A stretch of 38,829 nucleotides of DNA, taken from assembly GCA_046732855.1 (NCBI GenBank), contig JBKPNX010000176.1, positions 1 through 38,829 on the forward strand, given 5' to 3'. This document shows, one piece after another, positions 25,097 through 35,189 of this stretch. The position numbers and the translations under genes were made by a program. This stretch comes from JBKPNX01 sp046732855 (lineage in GTDB: Bacteria > Pseudomonadota > Alphaproteobacteria > Geminicoccales > Geminicoccaceae). The notes under the pieces were generated by a model. The model was not told the DNA's origin. It saw nothing but the letters and a program-made list of their open reading frames with translations, and made no database searches. Every line of letters starts with the position of its first letter. Position 1 is the first letter of the stretch.

Positions 25097-26848
25097 CTAC
25101 GTTGCTGCAGTATCTTGAACGCGAGCTCGGGCTCGCCGGTCGAGCGGACGCCGAACGTCAGTCTCCTCCTGACCCGACTGACTGCGGGCGATCGCCCGGC
25201 TCAACAGGATCACCGGTAACAGACCGACCACCACGATCGCGAGCGCCGCGGTCGAGGCTTCGGCCAGGCGCTCGTCGGCGGCGAAGCGGTAGACCCGCAC
25301 CGCGAGCGTCTCGAAGTTGAAGGGCCGCAGGATCAAGGTCGCCGGCAGCTCCTTCAGCACATCGACGAACACCAGGATCACCGCGGTCAGCACGCTGCCC
25401 CACATCAGCGGCACGTGCACCCGGGCGAGCGTCCGTCCTGGGCCGCGGCCAAGCACCCGCGCCGCATCGTCCAGGTTGCGATTGATTTTGGCGAGGCCGG
25501 CCTCGACCGTGTTCAGCGCGAGCGCGAGGAAGCGTACGAGGTAGGCGAACAGCAGCACGCCGATCGTGCCGGTGAGCAGGAGGCCGGTCGAGATGCCGAA
25601 GCTCGCGCGCATCCAGGCATCGAGGGCATTGTCGAGCCGGGCGAACGGCAGCAGCACGCCGACCGCGATCACCGCGCCGGGAATGGCGTAGCCGAGCCCG
25701 GCGATCCGGGCCGAGGCGCGCATCACCAGGCCCGGGCGCAGGCGCAGGCCATAACCGACGATCAGGGCAAGCGCGGTGGTGACCACGGCAGCGAGCGCTG
25801 CGAGGCCGAAGCTGTTCGCGGCGAGCCGGAAAAACATGCCGCCGAACATGGCGTCGCCCCGCCGCAGGCTCATCTCGAGCAGGACCAGCACGGGGACGGC
25901 GAAGCCGAGCGCCACCGGCAGGGCGCAGGCGCAGCTCGCGAGCAGGCCGCGCCCGCCGCTCAGTCGATAGGTGGAGCGCAGGCGCGACTGCGCGGTGTGC
26001 TGGTATTTGGCGAGCCCTCGGCTGGCGCGCTCGAGCGTGAGCACGAGCAGCACGAACAGCATCAGCACGCCGGCGAGCTGCCCGGCCGCGGTCGGCGCGC
26101 CGAGCGCGAACCAGGTGCGGTAGATGCCGGTCGTGAAAGTGTCGACGCCGAAGTACTGCACCGTGCCGAAATCGGCGAGGGTCTCCATCAGCGCGAGCGC
26201 GACGCCGCCGGCGATCGCCGGGCGGGCGAGCGGCACCGCGATCTCGAAAAAGCTGTTCCAGGGCCCGCGACCGAGCGTCCGGCTGACGTCGAGCATACAG
26301 GTGCACTGCTCGAGGAACGCGGCGCGCGCGAGCAGATAGACGTACGGATAAAGCACGAGGCTCATGACCACGATGGCGCCGCCGAGCGAACGGATCGGCG
26401 GGAACCAGTAGTCGGCGTGGCTCCAGCCGGTCGCCTCGCGCAGCAGGCTCTGCACCGGCCCGGCGTACTCCAGGAGGTCGGTGTAGGTGTAGCCGATGAT
26501 GTAGGCGGGAACCGCGAGCGGCAGCAGCAGCGCCCATTCGAACAGGCGGCGGCCCGGGAAGTAGCACATGCTGACGAGCCACGCCGTGCCGACCCCGATG
26601 ACCAGGACGCCGCAGCCGACGCCGAGCGCGAGCGCGAGCGTGTTGCGCAGATAGTCCCGGAGCACGGTGCTGGCCAGATGCGCCCAGATCTCGCCGCTCG
26701 GCGCGAGCAGGCTGGCCAGCACGACCAGCACCGGCAAGGCGACCGCACCGGCGGCGCCGAGCGCGATCAGCTGCCAGCCGTCGACCAGGCCCGACCATCT
26801 GAGGCGCCGCGCCGGCGCAAGCTCGGCATACGGCAGATCTGCTTTCAT
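25097..26848 (-). CDS. Iron(III) ABC transporter permease, FbpB/AfuB type
   Basis: A 583-residue inner-membrane protein made of two fused permease halves, each with about six membrane segments, as in FbpB/AfuB and ThiP. Both halves have the cytoplasmic EAA loop that contacts the ATPase: DVSRTLGRGPWNSFFEIAVPL and DDAARVLGRGPGRTLARVHVPL. This type imports ferric iron released from a periplasmic binding protein. Neither a binding-protein nor an ATPase gene is next to it, so it must rely on partners elsewhere. An AT-rich palindrome about 150 bases upstream of the ATG could be an iron-regulator site. Thiamine or putative 2-aminoethylphosphonate uptake is an alternative, but length and motifs favour iron. 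Confidence 0.85.
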   Translation of the reverse strand: MKADLPYAELAPARRLRWSGLVDGWQLIALGAAGAVALPVLVVLASLLAPSGEIWAHLASTVLRDYLRNTLALALGVGCGVLVIGVGTAWLVSMCYFPGRRLFEWALLLPLAVPAYIIGYTYTDLLEYAGPVQSLLREATGWSHADYWFPPIRSLGGAIVVMSLVLYPYVYLLARAAFLEQCTCMLDVSRTLGRGPWNSFFEIAVPLARPAIAGGVALALMETLADFGTVQYFGVDTFTTGIYRTWFALGAPTAAGQLAGVLMLFVLLVLTLERASRGLAKYQHTAQSRLRSTYRLSGGRGLLASCACALPVALGFAVPVLVLLEMSLRRGDAMFGGMFFRLAANSFGLAALAAVVTTALALIVGYGLRLRPGLVMRASARIAGLGYAIPGAVIAVGVLLPFARLDNALDAWMRASFGISTGLLLTGTIGVLLFAYLVRFLALALNTVEAGLAKINRNLDDAARVLGRGPGRTLARVHVPLMWGSVLTAVILVFVDVLKELPATLILRPFNFETLAVRVYRFAADERLAEASTAALAIVVVGLLPVILLSRAIARSQSGQEETDVRRPLDRRARARVQDTAAT

Positions 26849-27449
26849 TCGGCTGGTAGCTTCCTTGTCATTCGCGCTCGTGACGCCCGTCTCGCCTCCG
26901 ACAATGGAGACGGCCAGCGCGAAAAGTATATGTCACATGGTGCGCGAGGATGTCCATGCGGCATTCGCAACAGGATCTGCGCCGTCGGCCTTGAATTAGA
27001 ATTATTATAATTGTGGGCCGCTGGGCCGAGCCGGTTCAAGTCACGCCAGCGCTACGAAGCACACCGAGGAGTTGAGCGACGGATTTGCCGCGGCTGCCCT
27101 TTCCTCGAATGCAGCAGCATTTGCTGTCCCGCTGCCTGCACTCAAGCCAGCTTGCCGTCTCTCGACCATAGGTTAGCGCAGAAGAAGGAGCATTACCGGC
27201 TCCCCTCTGAGCCCCCGCCGGCCATGTCTTTCGAACCAGCCTTTGGCAAGGCTTTGCGGCCCGAGCGCGGCTCCGGGCATTGCCGAGCTCTCAACTGAAA
27301 ATATGACTTCGATGTGAACTGGATCACACCACTCGGGTCGATTTTCCGCTATGAGCATGAGGGAACCAGCAGAAGGGGGTTGGTCCTGGCCGCGCACTTT
27401 CGGCGCCTGGACCTGGCGCGATCGGCGGGATGGCCGGCAGGAGAGTGTC
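26849..27449. other. 600 bp divergent intergenic region
   Basis: This is the longest gene-free stretch apart from the repeat region. Short open frames exist, but none has a recognisable domain or ribosome site. It is locally AT-rich around 26990-27015. It should hold the promoters of the iron permease (leftward) and the patatin gene (rightward). Confidence 0.5.
27000..27012. promoter_or_regulatory. AT-rich palindrome, possible Fur-family operator
   Basis: AATTATTATAATT is a perfect 6-1-6 inverted repeat in otherwise very GC-rich DNA, preceded by TTAG. The symmetry and base content resemble Fur or Irr sites, which in Alphaproteobacteria control iron uptake. It is 152 bases from the iron permease start and 438 bases from the patatin start. 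No exact match to a consensus is claimed. Confidence 0.4.
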
Positions 27450-30008
27450 ATGTCAGATGCAGTTGGGACCGCAAAGCAGGAAGCCGATTTGGCTTTCATC
27501 CCGCCCGTGCCGCCGCCGACGCTGGCGAAAGCGAGCAGCAAGGGACGGATCGACCAATCGTCCAAGCAGATCCGCGATGTCGAATGGCGCTCGTACATTC
27601 AGGAGCGACGTCGGCAGTACAACGATTCGCCGAGCCATCACGCCCCCGTCCCCTTCCCCGATCTGCGCAGCGATGCGCCCGATGACCTCACGGGCATCGC
27701 GTTGTCCGGCGGCGGCATCCGCTCGGCGACGTTCGCGCTCGGCGTGCTCCAGGCGCTCGCCCGCCACGACCTCCTGCGCCGCTTCGATTACCTGTCGACC
27801 GTTTCCGGCGGCGGCTATATCGGCGCGTCGCTGACCTGGCTGACCAGCAAACAGGTCGCCGATGCGGGCGCTCGCGAGCCGGCATGCACCGGCGCGGGGA
27901 CCGCCGCTGCCGCCCCGTCATTGCCGCGCGGCGGTTTTGGCCTGAGGCCGCACGTCCCGGACGGCGTGCTCGACGCCGCGCCGGACGGCGACGGCGGCGC
28001 TACGGCGCCCTTCCCCTACGGCACCGATGATCCGCGCGAGGCACCCGAGCCGGACGGGTCCCGAGCGGAGGGCGCGATGCTGCGCTATCTGCGTCAACAC
28101 GGCAATTATCTGACGCCCGGCAAAGGCATCACCCTGACCTCGGGGATCGTGGTCCTGCTCCGGGGCATCATCCTGAACCTGCTCGTGTGGGTGCCGATTC
28201 TCGCAGCGGTGATGTGGCTCTTGATCGTGGCTTCGCAGCAGCCGCGCCCGGCTTGGGTGCAGGCGTGGGTCCCGGCGTCCGCGGTGGACCTCGTAGCATC
28301 GATGTCGCCACCTCTCGTGGCGAACGGTGAGCCCGAGCTTTTGTGGCAGGAGACCAGGGAGACGCCGCTCCTTGCCTTCGGCGGCATGCTGGCCGCCGTG
28401 ATCGCGCTGTCCGCCCTCTGCGTCCTCGCGTTCGCCGGATATTCGCTCGTGACCTGGTTGGGCCACAAGTCGAGCAGATGGTTCATTGGGGGAACGAAAT
28501 ACGGCTGGCGCCGACAGTTTGAGCGCTGGATGCGGCTGCCCCTCTGGGCGATCGGCGCGCTGCTGCTGCTCGCCTCGGTGCCGTTCGTCGTACGCGAGTT
28601 CCACGGCTGGCTGCTCGGTTCCTCGTTCTCCCTGGTCGGCATCGCGAGCGGGCTCCTGGCTTTCCTCAAGACCATGCAGCAGCCCAAGAGCCGGGCCGAG
28701 GAGCAGGCGAGTTGGGCGATCCCGACCAGCTGGATCGCCTCGATCGGCGCCGGCTTCCTGCTCTACGGCGTCCTCCTGGTGTCCTACGCCTTCGGCTGGT
28801 GGGCGGCGCAAGGCTCCCCCGTGCTCGGCGTCCCGCCCGACGGGATCCTCGGTTTCGCGCTGGTCGTGGCCGTCGCCACCGGCCGGTTCGTCGACCTCAA
28901 CCTGATCACGATCCATCGCTTCTATCGCGACCGGCTGATGGAAGCGTTCCTCCCGGACGTCGACAAGGCGCTGCGCAACGAGACGGACGCGGCCCAGGAT
29001 GCCGATTCCGCAGCCCTCTCGACCATGTGCGACCGACGCCGGGCGGTCGGGCCCTATCACCTCATCAACACCAGCCTCGTGCTGACCGAGTCCGACGAGC
29101 GGACCTATCGGATGCGCGGCGGCGACAGCTTCATCCTGTCCCCGCTCTACTGCGGCAGCAACGCGACCGGTTGGCAGCCCACCGGGGACTACATGGGCGA
29201 CGAGCTGACGTTGCCGACGGCGATGGCCATCTCGGGCGCCGCCGCCAACCCGTGGACCGGCTGCGGCGGGGTCGGGCTGACCCGCAATCCCTTGATCAGC
29301 ATGCTGATGGCGCTGATGAACCTGCGGCTGGGTTGCTGGCTGCCCAACCCCAACGATACCCATCGTCCGCGGCGGCGCTCGTCCAAGAAGAGTTTCCGTG
29401 CCCACCACTTCGAGCCGGGTCTGAACGAAGTGCTCGGTCTGAATTTGCGGGAGACCTCGCCGGCCTGCCTGCTCAGCGACGGCGGCCATTTCGAGAATCT
29501 CGGCCTGTACGAGCTGATCCGCCGCCGGCTGCGTCTGATCGTGCTGTGCGACGGTACCGCGGACCCGGATTACGCCTTCGCCGACCTGCAGAATGCGGTC
29601 GCGCGCATCGGCGCCGACTTCGGTGCTCGGATCGAGTTCGACAAGGAGACGATGCTGAAGCGCTTCATGCCCTCGATCGACGCCGTTTACCCGAGGGGCG
29701 CCAGCCTGTCCGAGTCGGCCTATGCCGTAGCCCAGATCATCTATGCCGACGGCCGCACCGGGCATCTCGTCTATCTCACGACCGCGCTGTGCAAAGGCGT
29801 GCGGCTCAAGCTCCTGGGCTACAAGGGCGCGAATCACGATTTTCCCGACCAGTCGACCGCGGATCAGTTCTTCGACGAGGAGCAGTTCGAGGCGTACCGC
29901 GAGCTCGGCTACGGGATCGCCGACGGCTTCATCCTGCACGACATGCAAAACGGCGGCATCCTCGGCCAGTCGATTCGGACCCGAAGGTACCCGCAGGCGG
30001 CGGAGTAG
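27450..30008 (+). CDS. Patatin-like phospholipase with membrane-spanning insert
   Basis: An 852-residue membrane-linked lipid acyl hydrolase. The patatin catalytic parts are split. The oxyanion loop GGGIRSATF (87-95) and the nucleophile Ser119 (STVSGGGY) are near the N-terminus; the dyad aspartate is D677 in LLSDGGHFENLG. Between them, about residues 230-482 contain some six hydrophobic segments. All catalytic elements are present, so it is probably an active serine esterase acting on membrane lipids. The insert makes it far longer than simple bacterial patatins (about 300 residues). I prefer the ATG at 27450, with GGAG seven bases upstream, over the ATG at 27351. It is monocistronic and convergent with the Gfo/Idh gene. 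Confidence 0.85.
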   Translation: MSDAVGTAKQEADLAFIPPVPPPTLAKASSKGRIDQSSKQIRDVEWRSYIQERRRQYNDSPSHHAPVPFPDLRSDAPDDLTGIALSGGGIRSATFALGVLQALARHDLLRRFDYLSTVSGGGYIGASLTWLTSKQVADAGAREPACTGAGTAAAAPSLPRGGFGLRPHVPDGVLDAAPDGDGGATAPFPYGTDDPREAPEPDGSRAEGAMLRYLRQHGNYLTPGKGITLTSGIVVLLRGIILNLLVWVPILAAVMWLLIVASQQPRPAWVQAWVPASAVDLVASMSPPLVANGEPELLWQETRETPLLAFGGMLAAVIALSALCVLAFAGYSLVTWLGHKSSRWFIGGTKYGWRRQFERWMRLPLWAIGALLLLASVPFVVREFHGWLLGSSFSLVGIASGLLAFLKTMQQPKSRAEEQASWAIPTSWIASIGAGFLLYGVLLVSYAFGWWAAQGSPVLGVPPDGILGFALVVAVATGRFVDLNLITIHRFYRDRLMEAFLPDVDKALRNETDAAQDADSAALSTMCDRRRAVGPYHLINTSLVLTESDERTYRMRGGDSFILSPLYCGSNATGWQPTGDYMGDELTLPTAMAISGAAANPWTGCGGVGLTRNPLISMLMALMNLRLGCWLPNPNDTHRPRRRSSKKSFRAHHFEPGLNEVLGLNLRETSPACLLSDGGHFENLGLYELIRRRLRLIVLCDGTADPDYAFADLQNAVARIGADFGARIEFDKETMLKRFMPSIDAVYPRGASLSESAYAVAQIIYADGRTGHLVYLTTALCKGVRLKLLGYKGANHDFPDQSTADQFFDEEQFEAYRELGYGIADGFILHDMQNGGILGQSIRTRRYPQAAE

Positions 30009-30235
30009 ACTGGCCGGGCCCGGCGATAAGGCTCGACCGCCTGCGCACCCGCGTCCGGCCGCCGGCCCGGCTTGCGAGCGTCACCGCAGCCCTGGCGCCG
30101 CTCAGCCGGTCGTACGGGTACCGCGTGATGCCGGACATGCTGCTCGGCAGCGTCGGCAGCTCCGGGCCGCTTCGCCTGCTCGCGTAGCCGCCCACGGCGG
30201 ACCGCCGGACCATGGCGGGCTTTCGCGCGACGCTG

Positions 30236-31372
30236 CTAGCGCAGGAACACCTTGTCGCCGGCACCGAGCGGCAACGGCTCCGGCCGCTCGCAAGGGGTCT
30301 CGATCATGACGTGGCGCCCCTCGACCGAGGAGCGCTCGAACGCGTCCAGCACCTCCAGCACGTGGAGCGCGAGGTCGCCGTTCGCGCGATGCGCCCGGCC
30401 CTGGCGCAGCGCGGCGGCCATGTCGAGCAGCCCGATGATCCGATAGTCGGCGACCTGCAGCCCGCTGCGCAGCGTGCGGTTCGGCGCGCCGAACGGATGG
30501 GCCGAGATGTCCAGCTCCTGCCAGTCCCCGTCGCGCTCGGCGATCTGCGGCGTGTCGCCGAAGAAGTTCGGGTCCGGCACCAGCATGCTGCCCTCGGTCC
30601 CATAGATCTCGAACGGCAGACGCATGTGCTTCCAGACGTCCCACGACGTGGTCAGCGACACATTCGCGCCGCTCGCGAACGACATCACGCCATTCACGGT
30701 GGTCGGCACCTCGACCTCGATCACCTGGCCGCGGCGCGGCTCGCTCGCTACCGTGCGCGTCGGACTGACGGTCGAAGCCTGGGCCGTGACGCGGACGACC
30801 GGGCCGAGCAGGTTGACCAGCTGGGTCACGTAGTACGGCCCCATGTCGTGGATCGGGCCGCCGCCCCGCTTGAAGTAGAACTCGGGGTTCGGGTGCCAGC
30901 CCTCCATGCCGTGCGACAGCACGGCCGCCGCGCCGGCGATCGGCCGACCGATCCGCCCGCCGTCGATCGCCCGCCGGCAGGCCTGATGCGCGGCGCCGAG
31001 GAAGGTGTCGGGCGCGCAGCCGACGCGCACGCCGCGGCCGGCCGCGGCCAGCATCAGCGCCTGCGCCTCGGTGAAGCGCGCGGCCAGCGGCTTCTCGGAA
31101 TAGACGTGCTTGCCGGCGGTGATGATCTGCCGGCTGACCGGGCCGTGGGCGAGGGGCACGGTCAGGTTGATCACGATCTCGATGTCCGGGTCGGCGAGCA
31201 GCGCGTCGGCCGGAACCGCGGCGATGCCGTATTCGGTCGCCTTGGCCTGAGCTGCCTCGGCGTTCAGATCGGCGCAGGACTTGACCCGGATCAGCTGCGA
31301 GCGCGCGGCGCCCTCGAGATAGGCGTCGCTGATGGTGCCGCAGCCGATGATGCCGATGATCGTGGGCTCCAT
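30236..31372 (-). CDS. Gfo/Idh/MocA family oxidoreductase
   Basis: A 378-residue NAD(P)-dependent dehydrogenase acting on sugars, inositols or related compounds. The N-terminal Rossmann fold has GIIGCGTISDAYLEG, and the family EKP motif is present in HVYSEKPLA (the Lys is catalytic). The C-terminal alpha/beta domain includes GGGPIHDMGPYYV, with the H-D pair at the expected catalytic position, and VFEIYGTEGS-like sequence (LPFEIYGTEGSMLV). It starts seven bases after the upstream isomerase gene ends, so they are one operon, downstream of a sugar ABC system. The expected role is oxidation of the imported sugar or its derivative. The substrate is not defined by sequence. Confidence 0.9.
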   Translation of the reverse strand: MEPTIIGIIGCGTISDAYLEGAARSQLIRVKSCADLNAEAAQAKATEYGIAAVPADALLADPDIEIVINLTVPLAHGPVSRQIITAGKHVYSEKPLAARFTEAQALMLAAAGRGVRVGCAPDTFLGAAHQACRRAIDGGRIGRPIAGAAAVLSHGMEGWHPNPEFYFKRGGGPIHDMGPYYVTQLVNLLGPVVRVTAQASTVSPTRTVASEPRRGQVIEVEVPTTVNGVMSFASGANVSLTTSWDVWKHMRLPFEIYGTEGSMLVPDPNFFGDTPQIAERDGDWQELDISAHPFGAPNRTLRSGLQVADYRIIGLLDMAAALRQGRAHRANGDLALHVLEVLDAFERSSVEGRHVMIETPCERPEPLPLGAGDKVFLR

Positions 31373-31379
31373 GAGCGGG

Positions 31380-32147
31380 TCATACTCCCATGCCGGTGAG
31401 GAAGGCCAGGCTGGCGCGCGCCGTGCGGGCCGGGTCCTTCGGCTTGTCGTGCTCGACCACCATCCACCTGGCGCCGGCAGCCCGGCACGCCTGCCATAGA
31501 TCGGGCCAGTCGAGCACGCCCGAGCCGACGTCCGCCCAGCCGTCCTCATCCCGGTTCTGCCCGGGCGGCGCGAGGTCCTTGACGTGCGCCGAGGTCAGCC
31601 GGCTGCGATAGCGCTCCAGCCAGGGCTTCGGCAGGGCGCCGCCGCGCACCAGCCAGGCCACATCCGCCTGCCAGGTCAGCGGGCTGCCCTCGGCCGCCGC
31701 GAAGATCAGCTCGAGCGCGGTCTTGGCGCCATCCTTGGCTCGCAGCTCCCAATCGTGATTGTGATAGCCGAGCTCGATCCCGTGCCCGCGCAGCCTCAGG
31801 GAGAGCTCGCCCAGCTCCGCCCCGAGCGCCCGCCAGCCATCCGCCGCCATGTCGCGCTGCTCGGGCGGCACCGCGGGCATGAACAGCTGGTCGATCCCAA
31901 GCGTCCGGCCGGCCTCGATCACCGCATCCGGGCGTTCGCGCAGTGCCGCCAGGCTGACGTGGCTCGACGATGCCTTCAGGCCCCGCGCGTCCAGCTTGGC
32001 CCTGGTCGTCGCGGCATCATCGAGGTGGGAGTTGACCGTCTCGACGTGACGATACCCGGCCGCCGTCACCGCATCGAGGATGCGGTCGAGATCGCCCAGC
32101 GAGCGCATCGTGTAGAGCTGGATCGAGAGCACGTCCGCGATGCTCAT
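31380..32147 (-). CDS. TIM-barrel sugar phosphate isomerase/epimerase
   Basis: A 255-residue protein of the xylose isomerase-like TIM-barrel family (AP_endonuc_2). It starts MSIADVLSIQLYTMRSLGDL, a typical first strand and helix. Later metal-site strands are LGYHNHDWEL (His, Asp), WQADVAWLVRGG (Asp), SAHVKDLAP (His, Lys, Asp) and WMVVEHDKP (Glu, His, Asp). Such enzymes isomerise or epimerise sugars, keto-sugars or inosose. Pairing with a Gfo/Idh/MocA dehydrogenase is a common catabolic module. GGGAG lies about nine bases before the ATG. The isomerase at 10.1 kb belongs to the same superfamily but is clearly a different branch (307 residues, different motifs). Confidence 0.87.
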   Translation of the reverse strand: MSIADVLSIQLYTMRSLGDLDRILDAVTAAGYRHVETVNSHLDDAATTRAKLDARGLKASSSHVSLAALRERPDAVIEAGRTLGIDQLFMPAVPPEQRDMAADGWRALGAELGELSLRLRGHGIELGYHNHDWELRAKDGAKTALELIFAAAEGSPLTWQADVAWLVRGGALPKPWLERYRSRLTSAHVKDLAPPGQNRDEDGWADVGSGVLDWPDLWQACRAAGARWMVVEHDKPKDPARTARASLAFLTGMGV

Positions 32148-32361
32148 GGCAGCTGTCTCCCTTGGACCGGACTGGAGATCCTCGCGTTCTGCGCGCTTCA
32201 CGGCGCATGCCGCCGACCAGACTGGCACAGTCCGCGCATGCGTGCACGCGCCGGCAGGCATGTGCCCAGAGCCCGACGAGCCCCCTTGGAGACAGTAATC
32301 GGCGAGACGCGTCGAAGACCAGCGCCGACTGCCGAGATGACGGGGCGCCTGGATGGTGCGC

Positions 32362-32553
32362 TCAGGTCGTCGGCTCGACCTTCAATTCGCGCAGCAGGCG
32401 CTCGAGAGCCCTGCGGTAGCCGTCATGCTCCTTCCCGCGCCGGAAGTCGCCGATGTGACGCCCGAAATTCCCTCCTGGTTGCTCAGTCCTTCGTGTGGAG
32501 CTTGTCGAGCAGCTCGACCGGGCGTTGCCGTGCGCTACCACCTTGTCGGTCAT
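32362..32553 (-). CDS. Small ORF coupled to the GNAT gene, possibly frameshifted
   Basis: A 63-residue ORF whose ATG overlaps the TGA of the upstream GNAT gene (ATGA at 32550-32553). The last 35 residues (FGRHIGDFRRGKEHDGYRRA, then LERLLRELKVEPTT) look like real protein, with a helical, charged pattern and GC-rich third positions. The middle (SSCSTSSTRRT) does not. In another frame the same DNA reads VELLDKLHTKD and then a stop, which also looks natural. Either two tiny genes or one gene with an indel is possible. I do not recognise a family. Confidence 0.35.
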   Translation of the reverse strand: MTDKVVAHGNARSSCSTSSTRRTEQPGGNFGRHIGDFRRGKEHDGYRRALERLLRELKVEPTT

Positions 32554-33167
32554 GCGTGAAAGTCGATCCGCATCACGACGCGCCTGCGCGTGGGCCTGCT
32601 GACCTCGGCGAAACCGGCGCCGGCGAAGATGCTGCGGCTGCCCACGTGGAGCTCTCCCCAGGTGATCTCCTTCCCAGCTTCGGTGAGCATCGGGTAGCCC
32701 TCGATGGCGCGGGCGCCGCGCTCGCGTGCGAAATCGACCGCTGCGCACGCGAGCGCACGGCTCACGCCACGACGCCGGAACCCCGCGCGCGTGACGAAGC
32801 AGGTCACGGCCCAGACGCTGTCGTCGGTCTTGTCCTCCGCTCGTCCCACCCACGGAACGCGGCAGTCGCGCCGCAGGCGCCGGTAGGCGCTGCGGGGCTC
32901 GACCGCGCACCAACCGACCGGCTCGCCATCAAGGTAGGCCACGAGCCCGCACGTCGTGCCCGCCTCCGGGTGACCACAGTGCGTCTGCTCGCGGAGCCGG
33001 GAGGCCAGTTCCGCGGCGCCGACCGAGGCCCAAGACTCCCTGGGCCGCATCTTGTACCGCTGGCACTGACACTTGGACGGATCGCCGCGCGCGCCGAGCA
33101 CGGCCTGCAGGTCGTCCCAGCTCGCCTCGTTGGCGGGCACGACGGAGATCGCGGTATCGGTCGTCAT
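32550..33167 (-). CDS. GNAT family N-acetyltransferase
   Basis: A 205-residue acyltransferase of the GNAT fold using acetyl-CoA. The pyrophosphate-binding motif is FVTRAGFRRRGVSRALACAA (about 123-142), a version of R/Q-x-x-G-x-A/G. Upstream it has KCQCQRYKM near residue 32 and GLVAYLDGEPVGWCAVEPRS as the central strands. It ends with SRSIFAGAGFAEVSRPTRRR, the usual last helix and strand. The CxCxR pattern marks a subgroup common in actinobacteria and proteobacteria with unknown substrate. It lies between the ABC ATPase gene and the isomerase gene on the same strand, so it may be co-transcribed with sugar genes without sharing their function. An alternative start at 33209 adds 14 residues. Confidence 0.83.
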   Translation of the reverse strand: MTTDTAISVVPANEASWDDLQAVLGARGDPSKCQCQRYKMRPRESWASVGAAELASRLREQTHCGHPEAGTTCGLVAYLDGEPVGWCAVEPRSAYRRLRRDCRVPWVGRAEDKTDDSVWAVTCFVTRAGFRRRGVSRALACAAVDFARERGARAIEGYPMLTEAGKEITWGELHVGSRSIFAGAGFAEVSRPTRRRVVMRIDFHA

Positions 33168-33219
33168 TCGGGTGGGTCCGGTGAATTGAGGACAAGGCTC
33201 GAGGCGCATGCTGTCCAAG

Positions 33220-34299
<1,080 letters not shown>

Positions 34300-34304
34300 G
34301 GCGC

Positions 34305-35189
34305 TCAGCCCTTGACCGCGCCCGCGGCGATGCCGCGCACGAACCAGCGCCCCGAGACGAAGTAGACGACCAGCGGCACCAGCGCGGTCAGCACGGTCGC
34401 CGCCATGTCGACGTTGTACGCGCGCTCGCCCTGGACCGAGTTGACGATGTTGTTGAGCTGCACGGTCATCGGCAGGTTCGCGCGCCCGGCGAAGGTCAGG
34501 CCGAGGATGAAGTCGTTCCAGATGCCCGTGACCTGCAGAATGGTCGCGACGATCAGCATCGGCGTCGACATCGGCAGGATGACCCGCAGGAAGATGGTCA
34601 GGAAGCCGCCGCCGTCGACGCGCGCGGCATTGAACAGCTCGCGCGGCAGCGACGCGTAGAAGTTGCGGAACAGGAGGGTCATGATCGGCATGCCGAAGAT
34701 GATGTGGACGACCACGATCCCGGGCAGCGAGTTGTAGATGCCGATCGTCGAGAACAGACGGACCAGGGGGTAGAGGAACACCTGGTACGGGATGAACGCG
34801 CCGATCAGGAGGATCGCGAACAGCAGATCCGCGCCGCGCACCCGCCAGAAGCAGAGCGCGTAGCCGTTCAGCGCGCCGAAGAGGATCGACAGGATCACCG
34901 ACGGGATCAGGATGCGCACCGAGTTCCAGAAGCCGACCTGGATGCCTTCGCAGGCGAGCCCGGTGCAGGCCTTGCTCCAGGCGGCGATCCAGGGCTGCAA
35001 GGTGGGGTTCGCGGGCAGCGCGAGAATGTTGCCGAGCCGGATCTCGTCCATGGTCTTGACCGAGGTCAGGAGCATGATCCAGAGCGGCAGCAGGAAGAAG
35101 GCGGCGGACCCGAGCAGGAAGGCGTAGACGCCGATCCGGCCCCAGGTCAGACGCCGCGGCCGGCGGCCGGACGGCTCGGCCGCGCTCAT
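34305..35189 (-). CDS. Sugar ABC transporter permease, MalG type
   Basis: A 294-residue inner-membrane protein with six predicted membrane segments. The EAA loop is LPRELFNAARVDGGGFLTIF with its conserved Gly, followed by VILPMSTPMLI. The FWNSVRILIPSVILSILFGA and NGYALCF region is typical of MalG/UgpE-type subunits. It pairs with the MalF-type permease to form the channel of a CUT1-type carbohydrate importer. Its ATG overlaps the stop of the MalF-type gene (ATGA), so they are made in equal amounts. The C-terminus WFVRGIAAGAVKG is the standard ending for the family. Confidence 0.92.
   Translation of the reverse strand: MSAAEPSGRRPRRLTWGRIGVYAFLLGSAAFFLLPLWIMLLTSVKTMDEIRLGNILALPANPTLQPWIAAWSKACTGLACEGIQVGFWNSVRILIPSVILSILFGALNGYALCFWRVRGADLLFAILLIGAFIPYQVFLYPLVRLFSTIGIYNSLPGIVVVHIIFGMPIMTLLFRNFYASLPRELFNAARVDGGGFLTIFLRVILPMSTPMLIVATILQVTGIWNDFILGLTFAGRANLPMTVQLNNIVNSVQGERAYNVDMAATVLTALVPLVVYFVSGRWFVRGIAAGAVKG

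Noticed and set aside
30013..30024. Transcription terminator at GCCGGGCCCGGC
   Set aside because: The palindrome has no loop and no T-run follows, so it is not a standard intrinsic terminator.
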